Source: UBA288 sp964461885 (lineage in GTDB: Archaea; Halobacteriota; Methanomicrobia; Methanomicrobiales; Methanospirillaceae). From it: 63,377 bases of DNA. The stretch covers positions 1-63,377 of the forward strand of contig CAYWVY010000004.1 in assembly GCA_964461885.1 (NCBI GenBank). Reading direction: 5' to 3'. Both the position numbers and the translations under genes were made by a program. The notes under the pieces are model-generated. The model had not been told where the DNA came from. It searched no databases and saw only the letters and a list, made by a program, of their open reading frames with translations. Positions 54,886 to 63,376 of this stretch are shown one piece after another (position 1 is the first letter of the stretch; every line of letters starts with the position of its first letter).

Positions 54886-55407
54886 ATGGAGACTCGCCTG
54901 GACGCGATGAATGAAAGAGATCTGCGAAAATACCTCGACTTCCTCCTCTGGCACTACCGGGTCGTGGACGCATTCTGGTTCATCGAGACTGCGGATGCGG
55001 CGGGTCAGGATGCGGCCGAGTCCATGAACGAGCGAGTCTGGGGGCGCGTGGCTGGCATGGCTGCGCGCGATCTCCGCACCCGTTTCGGGATCAGCACGAC
55101 CGGCCTCGCCGGGTTCGTCGAGACCCTGCGGCTCTTTCCGTGGGCGATCATCGTGGGCTACACGATCGACGAGCGAGAAGACGAGGTCGTGATCACGGTC
55201 CCGTCCTGCCCGTCGCAGGAGGCCCGGTTGAGGCGGGGGCTCGGCGAGTATGTCTGCCGGGAGATGCACCGCGCCGAGTTCACTTCGTTCGCGGGGGAGG
55301 TGGACCCCCGCATCCGGGTCGAGTGCATCCACGCCCCGCCCGATCCCCATCCTCGTGATGAGTACTGCCGCTGGCGGTTCACAATGGCGGAGGAGGAACC
55401 GCAGTGA
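54886..55407 (+). CDS. DUF6125-family protein
   Basis: A 173-aa cytosolic protein of the archaeal DUF6125 family, function unknown. Recognisable features are RDLRKYLDFLLWHYRVVDAFWFIETAD, AAESMNERVWGRVAGMAARDLRTRFGI, CPSQEARLRRGLGEYVCREM, and the end VECIHAPPDPHPRDEYCRWRF. Three of its cysteines (near residues 107, 122 and 164) sit in the conserved C-terminal half and may bind a metal or substrate. GGAG lies 8 nt before the ATG. Its stop overlaps the start of the next gene (GTGA). Confidence 0.78.
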   Translation: METRLDAMNERDLRKYLDFLLWHYRVVDAFWFIETADAAGQDAAESMNERVWGRVAGMAARDLRTRFGISTTGLAGFVETLRLFPWAIIVGYTIDEREDEVVITVPSCPSQEARLRRGLGEYVCREMHRAEFTSFAGEVDPRIRVECIHAPPDPHPRDEYCRWRFTMAEEEPQ

Positions 55408-56081
55408 ACCGGACGCGGATCGAGTGGACGGACTTCACCTGGAACCCGGTCACGGGCTGCCTCCACGCCTGCGAGTACTGCTACGCCCGGCGCCTGACTG
55501 TTCGGTTTCCCGGGAACTTTCCATCCGGTTTCGTTCCCACGCTCCACCCCGAGCGGCTCGGACAGCCCTGCCGGGTAAAGCGACCGTCCCGGGTCTTCGT
55601 CTGCTCCATGGCCGACCTCTTCGGAGGGTGGGTCCCCGACGACTGGATCGGGGCTGTCTTCGAAACGGTCGGGTCGTGCCCGCGCCATACCTTCCAGTTT
55701 CTGACCAAGAACCCGGCGCGATATGCATCGCTCGATCTTCCTTCAAACGCCTGGTACGGGACGACCGTCGACCGTGCCTCCGCCGTGGACCGAATCGAGG
55801 CCCTGCGCGGCCTTCACCGGACGACCTTCGTCTCGTTCGAACCGCTCGTCGAGGAGGTCGATCCGGTCATCGTGGGCATCGATTCGGTCCTGATCGGCGC
55901 CCGGACCCAGCCCCTGCGCCTGCCCCCGCGGGCGTGGGTCGACCGGATTGTGACGCGGGCCCGGGAAGCCGGCGCTGCGGTCTTCATGAAGGACAACCTC
56001 GCCGGGCTCGGTCTGCCCCTTCTCCGGGAGCTGCCGGACGAGGCTGCAGCACGGCCCGGCGCTACCTCGCCGGCCGCCTAG
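55404..56081 (+). CDS. DUF5131 (Gp37/Gp68-type) radical-SAM-like protein
   Basis: A 225-aa protein of the phage Gp37/Gp68-like family. Its CLHACEYCYARR (Cys19, Cys23, Cys26) is the CxxxCxxC cluster motif of radical SAM enzymes, and KRPSRVFVCSMADLFGGWVPDDWI with FQFLTKNPARYASL are family-specific. GTG start at 55404 with GGAGGAGG 6 nt upstream. Biochemical function unknown; in phages the family is often found near DNA-modification genes. Directly fused in transcription to DUF6125, so both probably act together. Confidence 0.85.
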   Translation: MNRTRIEWTDFTWNPVTGCLHACEYCYARRLTVRFPGNFPSGFVPTLHPERLGQPCRVKRPSRVFVCSMADLFGGWVPDDWIGAVFETVGSCPRHTFQFLTKNPARYASLDLPSNAWYGTTVDRASAVDRIEALRGLHRTTFVSFEPLVEEVDPVIVGIDSVLIGARTQPLRLPPRAWVDRIVTRAREAGAAVFMKDNLAGLGLPLLRELPDEAAARPGATSPAA

Positions 56082-56296
56082 GGCGCTCCGAGCACCGGGC
56101 CGAGCAGCCGGAAGGCGAGCCCGCCGGGCAGGAGTGCGAGGCAGATCTCGCCCGCCGCGATCGCCCCTGTCCACCCCCATCCAACTCGCGGGCGAGAGCC
56201 CCGTACGAGTGGCGCGCTCGGTGGTCCGGCTGTTTCCCGTCGGCAGTCGCGATCGTAGAGTATCCCGCGATACTCTTCGACGTGTTTTGGGGGCAT
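56078..56296 (-). CDS. Possible small membrane protein, 72 aa
   Basis: The frame has a polar N-terminus (HVEEYRGILYDRDCR) and one hydrophobic C-terminal segment (GAIAAGEICLALLPGGLAFRLLGPVLGAP). Its 3' end overlaps the end of the convergent DUF5131 gene by 4 nt and no ribosome site precedes the ATG. The hydrophobic end looks like a membrane helix rather than random sequence, but the family is not known. Confidence 0.35.
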   Translation of the reverse strand: MPPKHVEEYRGILYDRDCRRETAGPPSAPLVRGSRPRVGWGWTGAIAAGEICLALLPGGLAFRLLGPVLGAP

Positions 56297-56487
56297 GTGA
56301 TCGAACGGTATTCGGACGACCTCGATTCCGTCCCGTGCCGGTGCTGGGTAAATTTAGAACCCGGGTTCGTGGCAACGAGACCGTGGGGCAACAGGACCGG
56401 GGTCGAGCGAGCTCGCGCGCGTTCGGGCCAGCGGAGCGGCCGTCTCCTCGAAAATCTTTATCCGGTATTCTCGGCATTGAAGGTATA
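56297..56487. other. Intergenic region before the lipid-kinase-like gene
   Basis: No supported gene. AT-rich CTTTATCC at 56455-56462, about 30 nt before the ATG at 56488, is the probable TATA box of the downstream gene. Confidence 0.4.
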
Positions 56488-57414
56488 ATGGCCGGGACGG
56501 ATGCGGAGCGCGAGCCGGTGCGGGCCGTTCTCGTCGTCGTGGCCGGCGCCCGGCGCGGGCAGCGTCTCTTCCTCGCCGCCTGCCAGCTCATCGAGGCTTG
56601 CGGGATCCGGCTCGTGGGTGAGCACCTGGTCGACGGGCCCGTCGAGGCGCTCGAACGGGTCCGCTCCGCAGTCTACAACGAGGTACCCCTCGTGATCGTC
56701 GGCGGCGGGGACGGGACGATCCGGGCCGTTCTTCCGGCCCTTGCCGAGCAGGAGGTCGTGCTCGGCATCCTGCCGCTCGGAACTGCGAACAACTTCGCGC
56801 GCTCGGTCGGGGTGCCCATGGACCTCGTGGGCGCGGTCGATGCGATCGCGTCCGGTAAGTTGACCGCGGTCGACCTCGGGGTGATCAACGGCGAGTTCTT
56901 CGCGAACAACCTCTCGATCGGGTACTCTCGCGAGATCGTCTCCGCCACGCCGCACGGGGTCAAGCGCTGGTTCGGGGCGCTCGCGTACGTCTTCTACGAG
57001 ACTGGATATGTCCTCCGCCAGCGCCTCTTCTGTTGCACGGTCACCACCGACACGGGTTCGACCCGTTTCCTGACCCGCCACATCATGGCCGTGAACGGGA
57101 CCCACTACGGTACCCGGCCGATCGCCCCCGACGCCCGGCTCGACGACGGGCTGCTCGATCTCTTCGCGCTCGCCTCGCTCAGCCGGTGGCAGGGGATCCG
57201 GTTCTGGGTCCGGTTCATCCTCGGGCGCCACCTCCACGATCCCGAACTCCGGCGCTTCCGGGCCGCGAGGGCCACGATCACCGCCGACCCCCCGAGGCCC
57301 GTAATGATCGACGGCGAGCGCGGACCCATGACACCGGTCGAGATCTCCGTAACTCCAGCAGCCCTCCTGGTGATGGCCCCCCATGAGCCCGGGTTGCCCG
57401 GATTGGGCCGCTGA
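56488..57414 (+). CDS. Diacylglycerol/lipid kinase-family protein (YegS-like)
   Basis: A 308-aa protein with the DAGK catalytic core: VIVGGGDGTIRAVLPAL (GGDGT motif near residue 75), ILPLGTANNFARSVGVP, DLGVING, and the C-terminal ISVTP beta-domain. The LPLGTANNFAR sequence is the family hallmark. The substrate is unknown; archaeal lipids differ, so an archaeal ether-lipid or sphingosine-like alcohol is possible. Its end is convergent with the CHAD gene (about 43 nt apart). Confidence 0.85.
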   Translation: MAGTDAEREPVRAVLVVVAGARRGQRLFLAACQLIEACGIRLVGEHLVDGPVEALERVRSAVYNEVPLVIVGGGDGTIRAVLPALAEQEVVLGILPLGTANNFARSVGVPMDLVGAVDAIASGKLTAVDLGVINGEFFANNLSIGYSREIVSATPHGVKRWFGALAYVFYETGYVLRQRLFCCTVTTDTGSTRFLTRHIMAVNGTHYGTRPIAPDARLDDGLLDLFALASLSRWQGIRFWVRFILGRHLHDPELRRFRAARATITADPPRPVMIDGERGPMTPVEISVTPAALLVMAPHEPGLPGLGR

Positions 57415-57457
57415 CAGGGCCGTGTGCTGCCGAGTCCAGGAACGTGGACATTGCCGG

Positions 57458-58576
57458 TTACGCGGGCGCGCCCGCCGCCCGCTCCGCGGCGAGCCGGTCG
57501 AGCAGGCGTTCGACGTACTGGTCCCGCTCGAGTTTCTCCCAGTCCGCGAGGGCCGAGGCGTGGAGCCGCTCCCGCGCGGCGACCCGGTCCGCCAGGAGCT
57601 GCCGGACTCCCGGCTCGATCGAGCGAAGGTAGGCGTCGTGGCCGAAGTACGCGAGGGTCCGGGCGTGCTCCTCCTCGAGAAAGACCGGGAGCTCCTCGAT
57701 CCAGACGTCACAGTCGTGGAGACGCCCAAGGGCCTCCTGCAGCCGGCGGAGCGCCTTCACTTCGGCCTTCAGCCCGTCGTCGTAGAGCGGCGCGAAGGTC
57801 TCGAGCGTGTACCGGAGCCGCTTTGTCGCGATCCGCATCGCGTGGTGCTCGGCCACGCGACCCGGATCGCGGAGGGCCGGGATGTGGGAGAGGACCTCGT
57901 CGCAGCGGAGCCGGGCGTTCCGGTGCGCAGCTTCGAGGGCGGCCGCGGACCGGGCTCGGACTCCGGCGTTCCGGGCGCGGGCCTCGACCCTCCCCGCCCG
58001 ATCGGCCATGCGGTCGAGCAGGCGGCGCTCCTCGAGCCGGTCGAGGGCTGCGAGGACTCCCGGCTGCAGGGCCTCGCGCTGCTGCACGAGGCGGAGAAGG
58101 AGGCATTCGATCCCCTGCTGATCCGTCGGGCCCACGCCGGCCGGGAGTGCATCCTCGAGTTCGCGGCGGCGCTCGGGGTCGAGCCCGAGGCGGGGAAGCA
58201 TGGTTCGGAACGACGGAAACTGGCCCGCCGCGGACGGGGCCGCGTTCCGGCCGTGTCTCCCGGCTCCCCGGGGAAGTCGGGCCGCGAAGGTGAGGACGAA
58301 GTCGATCCTGACGTCCGTGTCCCGGGCCGCGCCGAGGGCGCGCGTGACCTGCCGCAGCTCCCGTTGCCAGCGCCGGAGTTCGCGCCGCCCGGTGCAGCTG
58401 GAGAGGAGCGGGAGGACTGCGCGGAGCCGGCGGCTCGCGACGCGCATGCGGTGGACGGCCTCGACGTCCTCCCCGTTCCGGACGCCATCGATCTCGTCGC
58501 GGAGCCGGGGCAGGAGGTCGAGCATCCGCTCGGCGAGGAAGAGGCAGTATCCAGGATCGGCTCGCGCTTTCGCCAT
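57458..58576 (-). CDS. CHAD-domain protein
   Basis: A 372-aa all-helical protein with conserved basic helices of the CHAD domain: VEAVHRMRVASRRLRAVLPLL near residue 40 and AEHHAMRIATKRLRYTLETFAPLY, the two HxxR/R-x-x-R-R-L-R repeats, plus KALRRLQEALGRLHDCDVW. CHAD domains bind polyphosphate. The gene starts at the stop of ppk1 (1-nt overlap), so it is co-translated with polyphosphate kinase, a context that supports a polyphosphate role. Confidence 0.9.
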   Translation of the reverse strand: MAKARADPGYCLFLAERMLDLLPRLRDEIDGVRNGEDVEAVHRMRVASRRLRAVLPLLSSCTGRRELRRWQRELRQVTRALGAARDTDVRIDFVLTFAARLPRGAGRHGRNAAPSAAGQFPSFRTMLPRLGLDPERRRELEDALPAGVGPTDQQGIECLLLRLVQQREALQPGVLAALDRLEERRLLDRMADRAGRVEARARNAGVRARSAAALEAAHRNARLRCDEVLSHIPALRDPGRVAEHHAMRIATKRLRYTLETFAPLYDDGLKAEVKALRRLQEALGRLHDCDVWIEELPVFLEEEHARTLAYFGHDAYLRSIEPGVRQLLADRVAARERLHASALADWEKLERDQYVERLLDRLAAERAAGAPA

Positions 58577-60711
58577 CACGCCCCCTCCGGCCGGGTTCGT
58601 GGCGCGGGCACGATCTCGCTGCAGACGGCGCGGGAGGGCCACCACGCCCCGCGGTGATCGATCATCCAGGCCTGCGTGTCGAGGGGGGCCTCCCCGTCCT
58701 CCGGCTCGGCCCGCACGTACGTCCCGTCGGGCTGGAGCAGGCGTGCCTGCGCCGTATCACGGAGGTGGACCAGCAGGATTTGGTGCACCACCGCATCGCG
58801 CACGGCCGGATCGAGGAGGGGGAAGAGCACCTCGACCCGCCGGTCCAGGTTCCGCGGCATCAGGTCCGCCGAACCGACCAGCACCTCTTCGTCCCCCCCG
58901 TTGCGGAAGTAGTAGATCCGCGCGTGCTCGAGAAACCGGCCGACGATCGAGGAGACCGTGATCCGGTCGCTGACCCCCGGCACGCCGGGGCGCAGGCAGC
59001 AGATCCCCCGGACCTGGAGATCGACCCGGACCCCGGCCTGCGAGGCCCGGTACAGGGCCGCGATGCATTCGCGGTCGACGAGCGCGTTCATCTTGAAGAC
59101 GATCCGGCCGCCGCCCGAGGCCCGGTGCCGGTCGATCTCGCGCTCGATCCGGTCCAGGATCCCCTCCCGGAGCGTCACCGGCGCGACCAGGAGCGAGCGG
59201 TAGGACTCGATCCGCGCGTACCCGGTCAGGTAGTTGAAGAGGTCCGTGACGTCGGCCCCGAGCTCGGGCCGGCAGCTGAAGAGACCGAGGTCCGTGTAGA
59301 TACGCGCGGTGGTCGCGTTGTAGTTGCCCGTGCCGAGGTGGAGGTAGCGGACGAGCCGGTCCTGCTCGCGCCGGACCACGAGGCAGACCTTTGCGTGGAC
59401 CTTCACGTGCACCAGCCCGTAGACCACGTGCACGCCGGCCCGCTCGAGCGCGCGGGCCCACCCGATGTTGTTCTCCTCGTCGAACCGCGCCTTGAGCTCG
59501 ATCAGGGCCGTCACCTGCTTGCCGTTCTCACGCGCCTCCATGAGCGCGTCCACCACGGGCGCGTTCTGCCCAACGCGGTAGAGCGCGATCTTGATCGCGA
59601 GCACGTCCGGGTCCCGCGCCGCGTTCTGGAGAAAGGAGAGCACGGGCGCGAACGAGTCGTACGGGTGGTAGAGGAGGACGTCGCCGCCGCGGATCGCGGC
59701 AAACAGGTCCTGCCCGGGGCCCAGGACAGGGGGGACGGCCGGCGAAAACGGCGGGTCGCGCAGGCCCGGTAGGGGCAGGGCCGCGAGCTGCATCAGGTCG
59801 GCGAGGCCGAGCGGCGATCTCTGCCGGTCGACCTGGTCCGTCGCGATCCCGAGCTGCCGGGCCATGAACTCGCAGCGGGGCCCGGGGATGGACTCGTCGA
59901 CCTCGATTCGGACCGGGGCGCCGGTCCGGCGGAGCCCGACCGACTCTTCGACCGCGGCCAGGAGGTCGTCGGCCTCGTCCTCCTCGATCTCCAGGTCAGC
60001 GTTCCGCGTGACCCGGAACGGGTACACGGCCACGACCGTCAGCCCCGGGAAGAGCAGGTCCGCGTTCGCCGCGCAGAGGTCCTCGAGAAAGACGAACTCG
60101 CGCCGGTCCCCGGGCGTGCCGGCAGGGACCTCGACCAGGCGCGGGTACGGCCCGACCGGGACCTTGAGCCGGGCGAACCGGTCGCCGCAGTCGGTGTCGC
60201 GGACCTCGACGGCGAGGTTGAGCGAGAGGTTCGAGATGAACGGAAACGGGTGCGAGGTGTCGAAGGCGAGCGGCGTCAGCGCCGGGAAGATCTCGGACTC
60301 GAAGAGGGTGCGGAGCCGCGCCCGCGCCTCCGGGCCGAGCTCGGCCAAACGGCGGACACCGATCCCGGCGGCGTCGAGCCCCGGGCAGAGGTCGTCGGCC
60401 CAGCAGCGGTGCGCCGTCAGGAGAAGCGGCGCGAGCGCCGCCCGGATAGCGGCCAGCTGCTCCCCCGGGCTCGCGCCGCCGGGCGGCATCTCGACGATGC
60501 CCTCGGCGAGCTGCCGGCGGAGCCCGGCCACCCGGATCATGAAGAACTCGTCGAGGTTGCTGGCGAAGATCGACAGGAACTTGATTCGCTCGAGGAGCGG
60601 GTGGCGGGGGTCGAGGGCCTCGTCGAGCACGCGCCGGTCGAACTCGATCCAGCTCAGCTCCCGGTTGATGGTGAGGTCCGTCTGTCCCTCGCCCGACTCT
60701 GCTCCGGTCAT
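58576..60711 (-). CDS. ppk1: Polyphosphate kinase 1
   Basis: PPK1 makes polyphosphate from ATP reversibly. The 711-aa product has the N-terminal NRELSWIEFDRRVLDEA, the catalytic phospholipase D-like repeats (YHPYDSFAPVLSFLQNAA, KARFDEENNIGWARALE), the autophosphorylated His in LVHVKVHAKVCLVV and HLGTGNYN, and the C-terminal domain (VGSADLMPRNLDRRVEVLFP). The length matches PPK1. It is followed in the same unit by CHAD. A second kinase, PPK2, is not seen. Confidence 0.96.
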   Translation of the reverse strand: MTGAESGEGQTDLTINRELSWIEFDRRVLDEALDPRHPLLERIKFLSIFASNLDEFFMIRVAGLRRQLAEGIVEMPPGGASPGEQLAAIRAALAPLLLTAHRCWADDLCPGLDAAGIGVRRLAELGPEARARLRTLFESEIFPALTPLAFDTSHPFPFISNLSLNLAVEVRDTDCGDRFARLKVPVGPYPRLVEVPAGTPGDRREFVFLEDLCAANADLLFPGLTVVAVYPFRVTRNADLEIEEDEADDLLAAVEESVGLRRTGAPVRIEVDESIPGPRCEFMARQLGIATDQVDRQRSPLGLADLMQLAALPLPGLRDPPFSPAVPPVLGPGQDLFAAIRGGDVLLYHPYDSFAPVLSFLQNAARDPDVLAIKIALYRVGQNAPVVDALMEARENGKQVTALIELKARFDEENNIGWARALERAGVHVVYGLVHVKVHAKVCLVVRREQDRLVRYLHLGTGNYNATTARIYTDLGLFSCRPELGADVTDLFNYLTGYARIESYRSLLVAPVTLREGILDRIEREIDRHRASGGGRIVFKMNALVDRECIAALYRASQAGVRVDLQVRGICCLRPGVPGVSDRITVSSIVGRFLEHARIYYFRNGGDEEVLVGSADLMPRNLDRRVEVLFPLLDPAVRDAVVHQILLVHLRDTAQARLLQPDGTYVRAEPEDGEAPLDTQAWMIDHRGAWWPSRAVCSEIVPAPRTRPEGA

Positions 60712-60774
60712 GTGCCCGTCCTCCGCGGTCGCTTATAGTGTCGGGCCGGGCCGTATATACCTTGACACGCGCGA

Positions 60775-61287
60775 TCACCCGCTCGGGTCGGTTGCCCGCT
60801 CCAGCCGCTCCGCGAGCCGGTCCGCGTGGGAGCCGGCCCAGTAGAGCCGGCCGCAGGTGTCGCAGCAGACCACGGCGCGGCTCGCGTGGTCCGCGGGAAG
60901 GTAGGTAGCGGCAGCCGTCTCGTCTCGTCGCGCCGGGCGGAGGAGGGTGTTGCAGCGGGAGCAGCGGTCGAGCCGGAGCACGGGCTCGACCAGCCCGGCC
61001 CGAAAGAGCGCCGCGACCTGCCCGAGCACGTCGTCGCCGTCGACGAGCAGCCCCCCCCTTCTCGCCAGCTCGCGGTCGCGGGTGAGCAGGACCCGGCCCT
61101 CGCTCGCCGCGAGGCGGAGGAGCTCCGAGTCCTCGCGCGGCCCCCCCGGGCCGAGCTCGGTCGCCGCGAGGGTGTCGTAGCCCATGAACCGGAGGTACCG
61201 GACGAGCGGCCCGAGCATCCGGTCCACGAGGAAGCGATGCGCCTCGCAGGGGGTGGACCCCTCAGGGGAGCGGCACGGACCGGACAA
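60775..61287 (-). CDS. Mut7-C RNase/PIN-like domain protein (DUF82)
   Basis: A protein of about 150-170 aa. Its PIN-like half reads RFLVDRMLGPLVRYLRFMGYDT, LLTRDRELARRGG, and the second half is a zinc-ribbon with two CxxC pairs (DRCSRCN, CCDTCGRLYWAGSH). The family is Mut7-C, of which some members are RNases. The start is not settled: TTG 61287 lies 26 nt inside the upstream gene and is the only start in the leader; the core homology begins 20 residues later. Downstream of AmrS on the same strand. Confidence 0.8.
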   Translation of the reverse strand: MSGPCRSPEGSTPCEAHRFLVDRMLGPLVRYLRFMGYDTLAATELGPGGPREDSELLRLAASEGRVLLTRDRELARRGGLLVDGDDVLGQVAALFRAGLVEPVLRLDRCSRCNTLLRPARRDETAAATYLPADHASRAVVCCDTCGRLYWAGSHADRLAERLERATDPSG

Positions 61288-62281
61288 TTGGAATCGCCTC
61301 GCCGCACTGCCGGCAGGAGCCGTTGTCGAGCCCGCGGACCCGCCCCTGCATCAGGGTGCGCTCGATCAGCAGGTTGTTGCAGACCGGGCACCAGGTGTTC
61401 TCGTATCGGTGTCCCCCCACGTTCCCGAGATAGGGATAGTGCAGGCCGAGCTCCTTCGCCCGCTCGTAGATCCGCTCGAGGAGGCGGATCGGCGTCGCGG
61501 GGCGGTCGCGCATCCGGTAGTCGGGGTGAAAGCGCGTGAAATGCATGGGCGTGTCCGGGCCGAGGTGCTCCACGACCCAGCGGATCAGGGCGTCCGTCTC
61601 CCCGGGCGAGTCGTTCAGCCCCGGGATCACGAGCGTGACCGTCTCGACGTGCATCCCGACCTCGTGCGCCCGCTCCGTCGAGGCGAGCACGGGCTCGAGG
61701 CGCGCGCCGCAGACTTTCCTATAGAAGCCGTCGTCGAAGGACTTCAGGTCCACCCGGAACGCGTTCAGCATGGGCGCGAGCGCGTCCACGGCCTCCTCGG
61801 TCATGAACCCGTTCGTGACGTAGACCGTGCCGAGGCCGGCCTGCCGCGCGAGCCGGCCCATATCCATCGTGTACTCGAAGGTCATGGTCGGCTCGTTGTA
61901 GGTCCACGAGACCGAGGCGCAGCCGGAGGCAACGGCCCGCTTCACCGCGTCGTCCGGGGGGAGCTCGGGGAGCGAGCCGATCGAGTCCCCCCCGCGCGAG
62001 AGCTGCCAGTTCTGGCAGTGTTCGCACGTGAAGTTGCACCCGACCGAGCCGAGCGAGTAGCAGAGGGTGCCGGGCAGGAAGTGGTTGAGCGGCTTCTTCT
62101 CGATCGGGTCCACGTTCTCGGCGCTCACCCGCGCGTACGAGGCCGAGTAGAGGGCGCCGCCAAGGTTCTGCCGGACGCCGCACTTGCCCGCGCGGCCGTC
62201 GGCGATGTGGCACCGGTGGTTACAGAGCCGGCAGTCCGTGGTGCCGTCCGGGTTCCCGGTGTAGAGCTGTGCCTCGTGCAT
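61262..62281 (-). CDS. amrS: AmmeMemoRadiSam-type radical SAM enzyme
   Basis: A 339-aa radical SAM enzyme. The N-terminal metal-binding part is TDCRLCNHRCHIADGRAGKCGVRQN, and the SAM motif is VGCNFTCEHCQNW. SGCASVSWTYNEPTMTFEY, the RVDLKSFDD segment and PMHFTRFHPDYRM are family-specific. The C-terminus has two CxxC (CPVCNN, CRQCGE). ATG at 62281 with GGTGG 5 nt upstream is preferred to GTG 62290. The partner proteins AMMECR1 and Memo are not in this window. Confidence 0.9.
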   Translation of the reverse strand: MHEAQLYTGNPDGTTDCRLCNHRCHIADGRAGKCGVRQNLGGALYSASYARVSAENVDPIEKKPLNHFLPGTLCYSLGSVGCNFTCEHCQNWQLSRGGDSIGSLPELPPDDAVKRAVASGCASVSWTYNEPTMTFEYTMDMGRLARQAGLGTVYVTNGFMTEEAVDALAPMLNAFRVDLKSFDDGFYRKVCGARLEPVLASTERAHEVGMHVETVTLVIPGLNDSPGETDALIRWVVEHLGPDTPMHFTRFHPDYRMRDRPATPIRLLERIYERAKELGLHYPYLGNVGGHRYENTWCPVCNNLLIERTLMQGRVRGLDNGSCRQCGEAIPIVRSVPLP

Positions 62282-62317
62282 GGTCGCCACCGATCCCGGA
62301 AGGGTGCTTCAGCTATA

Positions 62318-62464
62318 TTAATCCAGGTCCCGTTCGGGCTCGTCCTCGGCCTCGAGGACCAGGGAGCCCCGGTAGCCGCAGTTTTTGCAGAGGTAGACCG
62401 GGCCGATATAGCCTCCGGCGACCGGGTAGATCTCGCAGGAGCCGCAGATTGGACAGCGGTACAT
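62318..62464 (-). CDS. Zinc-ribbon protein, 48 aa
   Basis: A very short ORF encoding YRCPICGSCEIYPVAGGYIG followed by YLCKNCGYRGSLVL and an acidic tail. The CPxCG...CxxCG pair forms a zinc ribbon of the kind seen in many archaeal small proteins. It sits 36 nt before AmrS in the same direction and probably shares its message. Confidence 0.7.
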   Translation of the reverse strand: MYRCPICGSCEIYPVAGGYIGPVYLCKNCGYRGSLVLEAEDEPERDLD

Positions 62465-62507
62465 CGCAACAGGTATATCAGGTCGTCCAAGCCAATAATT
62501 TCTCGGA

Positions 62508-63248
62508 ATGACGTCAGCCGCGCCATTGCCCGGAGGACGGGCCCCGAAGACGATCGTGCTCTCGCTGGGGGGCTCGGTGTTGATCCCCTCCCTCGAGACG
62601 AACGCGCTCGCCGCCTACGCTGCGGTCCTCGCGGAGCTGGCGGACCGGGCCCGGGTCTACGTCGTGGTCGGCGGCGGCGGCGAGGCGCGGCGGTACATCG
62701 GCGCGGCCCGCGCGCTCGGCACGGACGAAGCGACCCTCGACGAGCTCGGCATCCTGGTCACGCGCCTCAACGCCCGGCTCCTGGTCGCGGCCCTCGGGAA
62801 CGCGGCCTATCCGCGGGTCCCCGAAACCTATGCGGCCGCGAAGGAATGCGGCGTGGCCGGCCGGATCGTGGTGATGGGCGGGGTCGCGCCCGGCCAGACC
62901 ACGGACGCGGTCGCGGCCGTGCTGGCCGAGGAGGTCGGGGCCGACCTGCTGGTCAACGCGACCTCGGTCCCGGGGATCTTCACGGCCGACCCGAAGAAGG
63001 ATTCGGCCGCGACCCGGTACGGGACCATGACCCCGGCCGAGCTGCTCGCGCTCGTCAGCCGCGAGCGGATGGGAGCGGGCTCGAATACCGTGATCGACCT
63101 GGTCGCGGCCAAGATCGTGGAGCGGTCCGGGATCCCGATGGTCGTGCTCGACGGGCGCGAGCCGGGCGGGATCCGGGACGCGGTCTTCGACGGCGTGTTC
63201 GAGGGGACGATCGTCGCGGCCGACGCCTGCCGGCCGCTCCCGCTCTGA
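62508..63248 (+). CDS. pyrH: UMP kinase (archaeal type)
   Basis: It phosphorylates UMP to UDP. The 246-aa amino-acid kinase fold has KTIVLSLGGSVLIPS, VVVGGGGEARRYIGAARALG, LLVNATSVPGIFTADPKKD and NTVIDLVAAKIVERSGI. The family is the archaeal PyrH with a short extra N-terminus (TSAAPLPGGRAP) that could make a later start preferable. It is divergent from the zinc-ribbon gene by 43 nt. Confidence 0.92.
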   Translation: MTSAAPLPGGRAPKTIVLSLGGSVLIPSLETNALAAYAAVLAELADRARVYVVVGGGGEARRYIGAARALGTDEATLDELGILVTRLNARLLVAALGNAAYPRVPETYAAAKECGVAGRIVVMGGVAPGQTTDAVAAVLAEEVGADLLVNATSVPGIFTADPKKDSAATRYGTMTPAELLALVSRERMGAGSNTVIDLVAAKIVERSGIPMVVLDGREPGGIRDAVFDGVFEGTIVAADACRPLPL

Positions 63249-63301
63249 GGGCGCGCAGCATCAGAACACTTTTCCCCGCCCGACGCCAACCGTTCTGAGC
63301 C

Positions 63302-63376
63302 GGGGTAGTAGGGTAGCCTGGTCCATCCTAGAGCGTTTGGGACGCTTTGACGGCAGTTCGAATCTGCCCTACCCCA
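63302..63376 (+). tRNA. tRNA-Pro (TGG)
   Basis: Acceptor GGGGTAG (63302-63308) pairs with CTACCCC (63369-63375), discriminator A at 63376. The anticodon stem GAGCG/CGCTT encloses loop TTTGGGA, anticodon TGG, and the T arm is GGCAG-TTCGAAT-CTGCC. The gene is complete at the window edge, 75 nt. Confidence 0.9.

Noticed and set aside
61184..63298. A 704-codon plus-strand frame across amrS and pyrH
   Set aside because: It is antisense to amrS and out of phase with pyrH, both of which have full domain evidence.
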